A stretch of 64,000 bases of DNA from the NCBI GenBank assembly GCA_001689495.1, contig LUJS01000031.1, positions 20,325-84,324 on the forward strand. The letters run 5' to 3'. Origin of the DNA: Bacteroidales bacterium M8. GTDB taxonomy: Bacteria > Bacteroidota > Bacteroidia > Bacteroidales > Muribaculaceae. The number at the start of each line of letters is the position of its first letter. Within the stretch, counting starts at the first letter, position 1. Below the pieces are notes generated by a model. That model was not told the DNA's origin. It made no database searches and saw only the letters and a list, made by a program, of their open reading frames with translations. The position numbers were made by a program, and so were the translations under genes. Shown piece by piece: positions 63,952 through 64,000 of the stretch.

Positions 63952-64000
63952 ATGCCAGGATTATTAGGAAAAAAAATCGGAATGACATCCGTTTTCAGTG
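63952..64000 (+). CDS. rplC: 50S ribosomal protein L3 (5' end only)
   Basis: ATG at 63952 opens MPGLLGKKIGMTSVFS, the L3 N-terminus, cut by the window edge. Position after rpsJ agrees with the S10 operon order. Confidence 0.9.
   Translation, partial: MPGLLGKKIGMTSVFS

Overview
The window is chromosomal DNA of a GC-rich member of the Bacteroidales. Many genes are preceded by the Bacteroidota-type promoter (TTTG, 19-20 nt, TAnnTTTG) rather than a classical -35/-10, ribosome binding sites are weak and A-rich, and the protein families are typical of the order (DUF3822, DUF4831, DUF4249, DUF4105, LruC, GldH, FecI/FecR-type signalling with a TonB receptor, OstA-like protein, PSP1 protein). High GC together with this gene set suggests Muribaculaceae or a close relative; that family-level call is inference.

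Layout. 1-12 kb, minus strand: an envelope operon surA-like, OstA-like, mutL, DUF4105 (Lnb-type), a PafA-like alkaline phosphatase homologue that seems to have lost its catalytic residues, and secA. 12-17.5 kb, plus: a two-gene pectin de-esterification cassette (CE12-type acetylesterase and CE8 pectin methylesterase). 17.6-20.2 kb, minus: a membrane-bound one-component regulator (propeller, Y_Y_Y, TM, AraC). 20.2-30.8 kb, plus: a sigma-54-type promoter with a nested palindrome drives a MacB-like efflux operon (adaptor, ATPase, four permeases in an A-B-A-B pattern, TolC), followed by a DcaP-like porin. 30.8-34.1 kb: HIT protein, FadL/OmpP1 channel, rubrerythrin and an LEA-like 18-residue repeat protein. 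34.2-39.5 kb: DUF4249 lipoprotein, STN-containing TonB receptor, a mini anti-sigma factor and an ECF sigma factor, the last two separated by a toxin-antitoxin module on the opposite strand. 39.5-43.5 kb: a tightly overlapped housekeeping operon (nnr, DUF4831, DUF3822, rsmD) that ends in the sigma gene.

43.5-46.9 kb: a strongly structured RNA region with its own promoter sits ahead of a GLUG-repeat surface protein. 47-48.9 kb: NhaC-type antiporter and beta-carbonic anhydrase. 49-53.1 kb, minus: ZapB-like, ZapA, RNase Y, PSP1 protein and GldH. 53.3-55.7 kb: a secreted endonuclease I. 55.9-57.8 kb: two tRNA-Val genes, prfB and a small membrane protein. 57.9-60 kb: a LruC lipoprotein. 60.1-64 kb: the str/S10 ribosomal operon (rpsL, rpsG, fusA, rpsJ, start of rplC).

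No CRISPR array, transposase, integrase or prophage was seen. The most distinctive non-coding content is a set of short-word, hairpin-forming repeats (words such as AGTTGAACTAG, GGGTTAT and GACCTATAG) in intergenic gaps and at gene 3' ends, one of which lies in frame inside the OstA-like gene. Other points for a second look are the sigma-54 control region at 20.24-20.34 kb, the structured RNA at 43.6-43.9 kb, the pseudo-phosphatase, and the toxin-antitoxin module that splits a sigma/anti-sigma pair.
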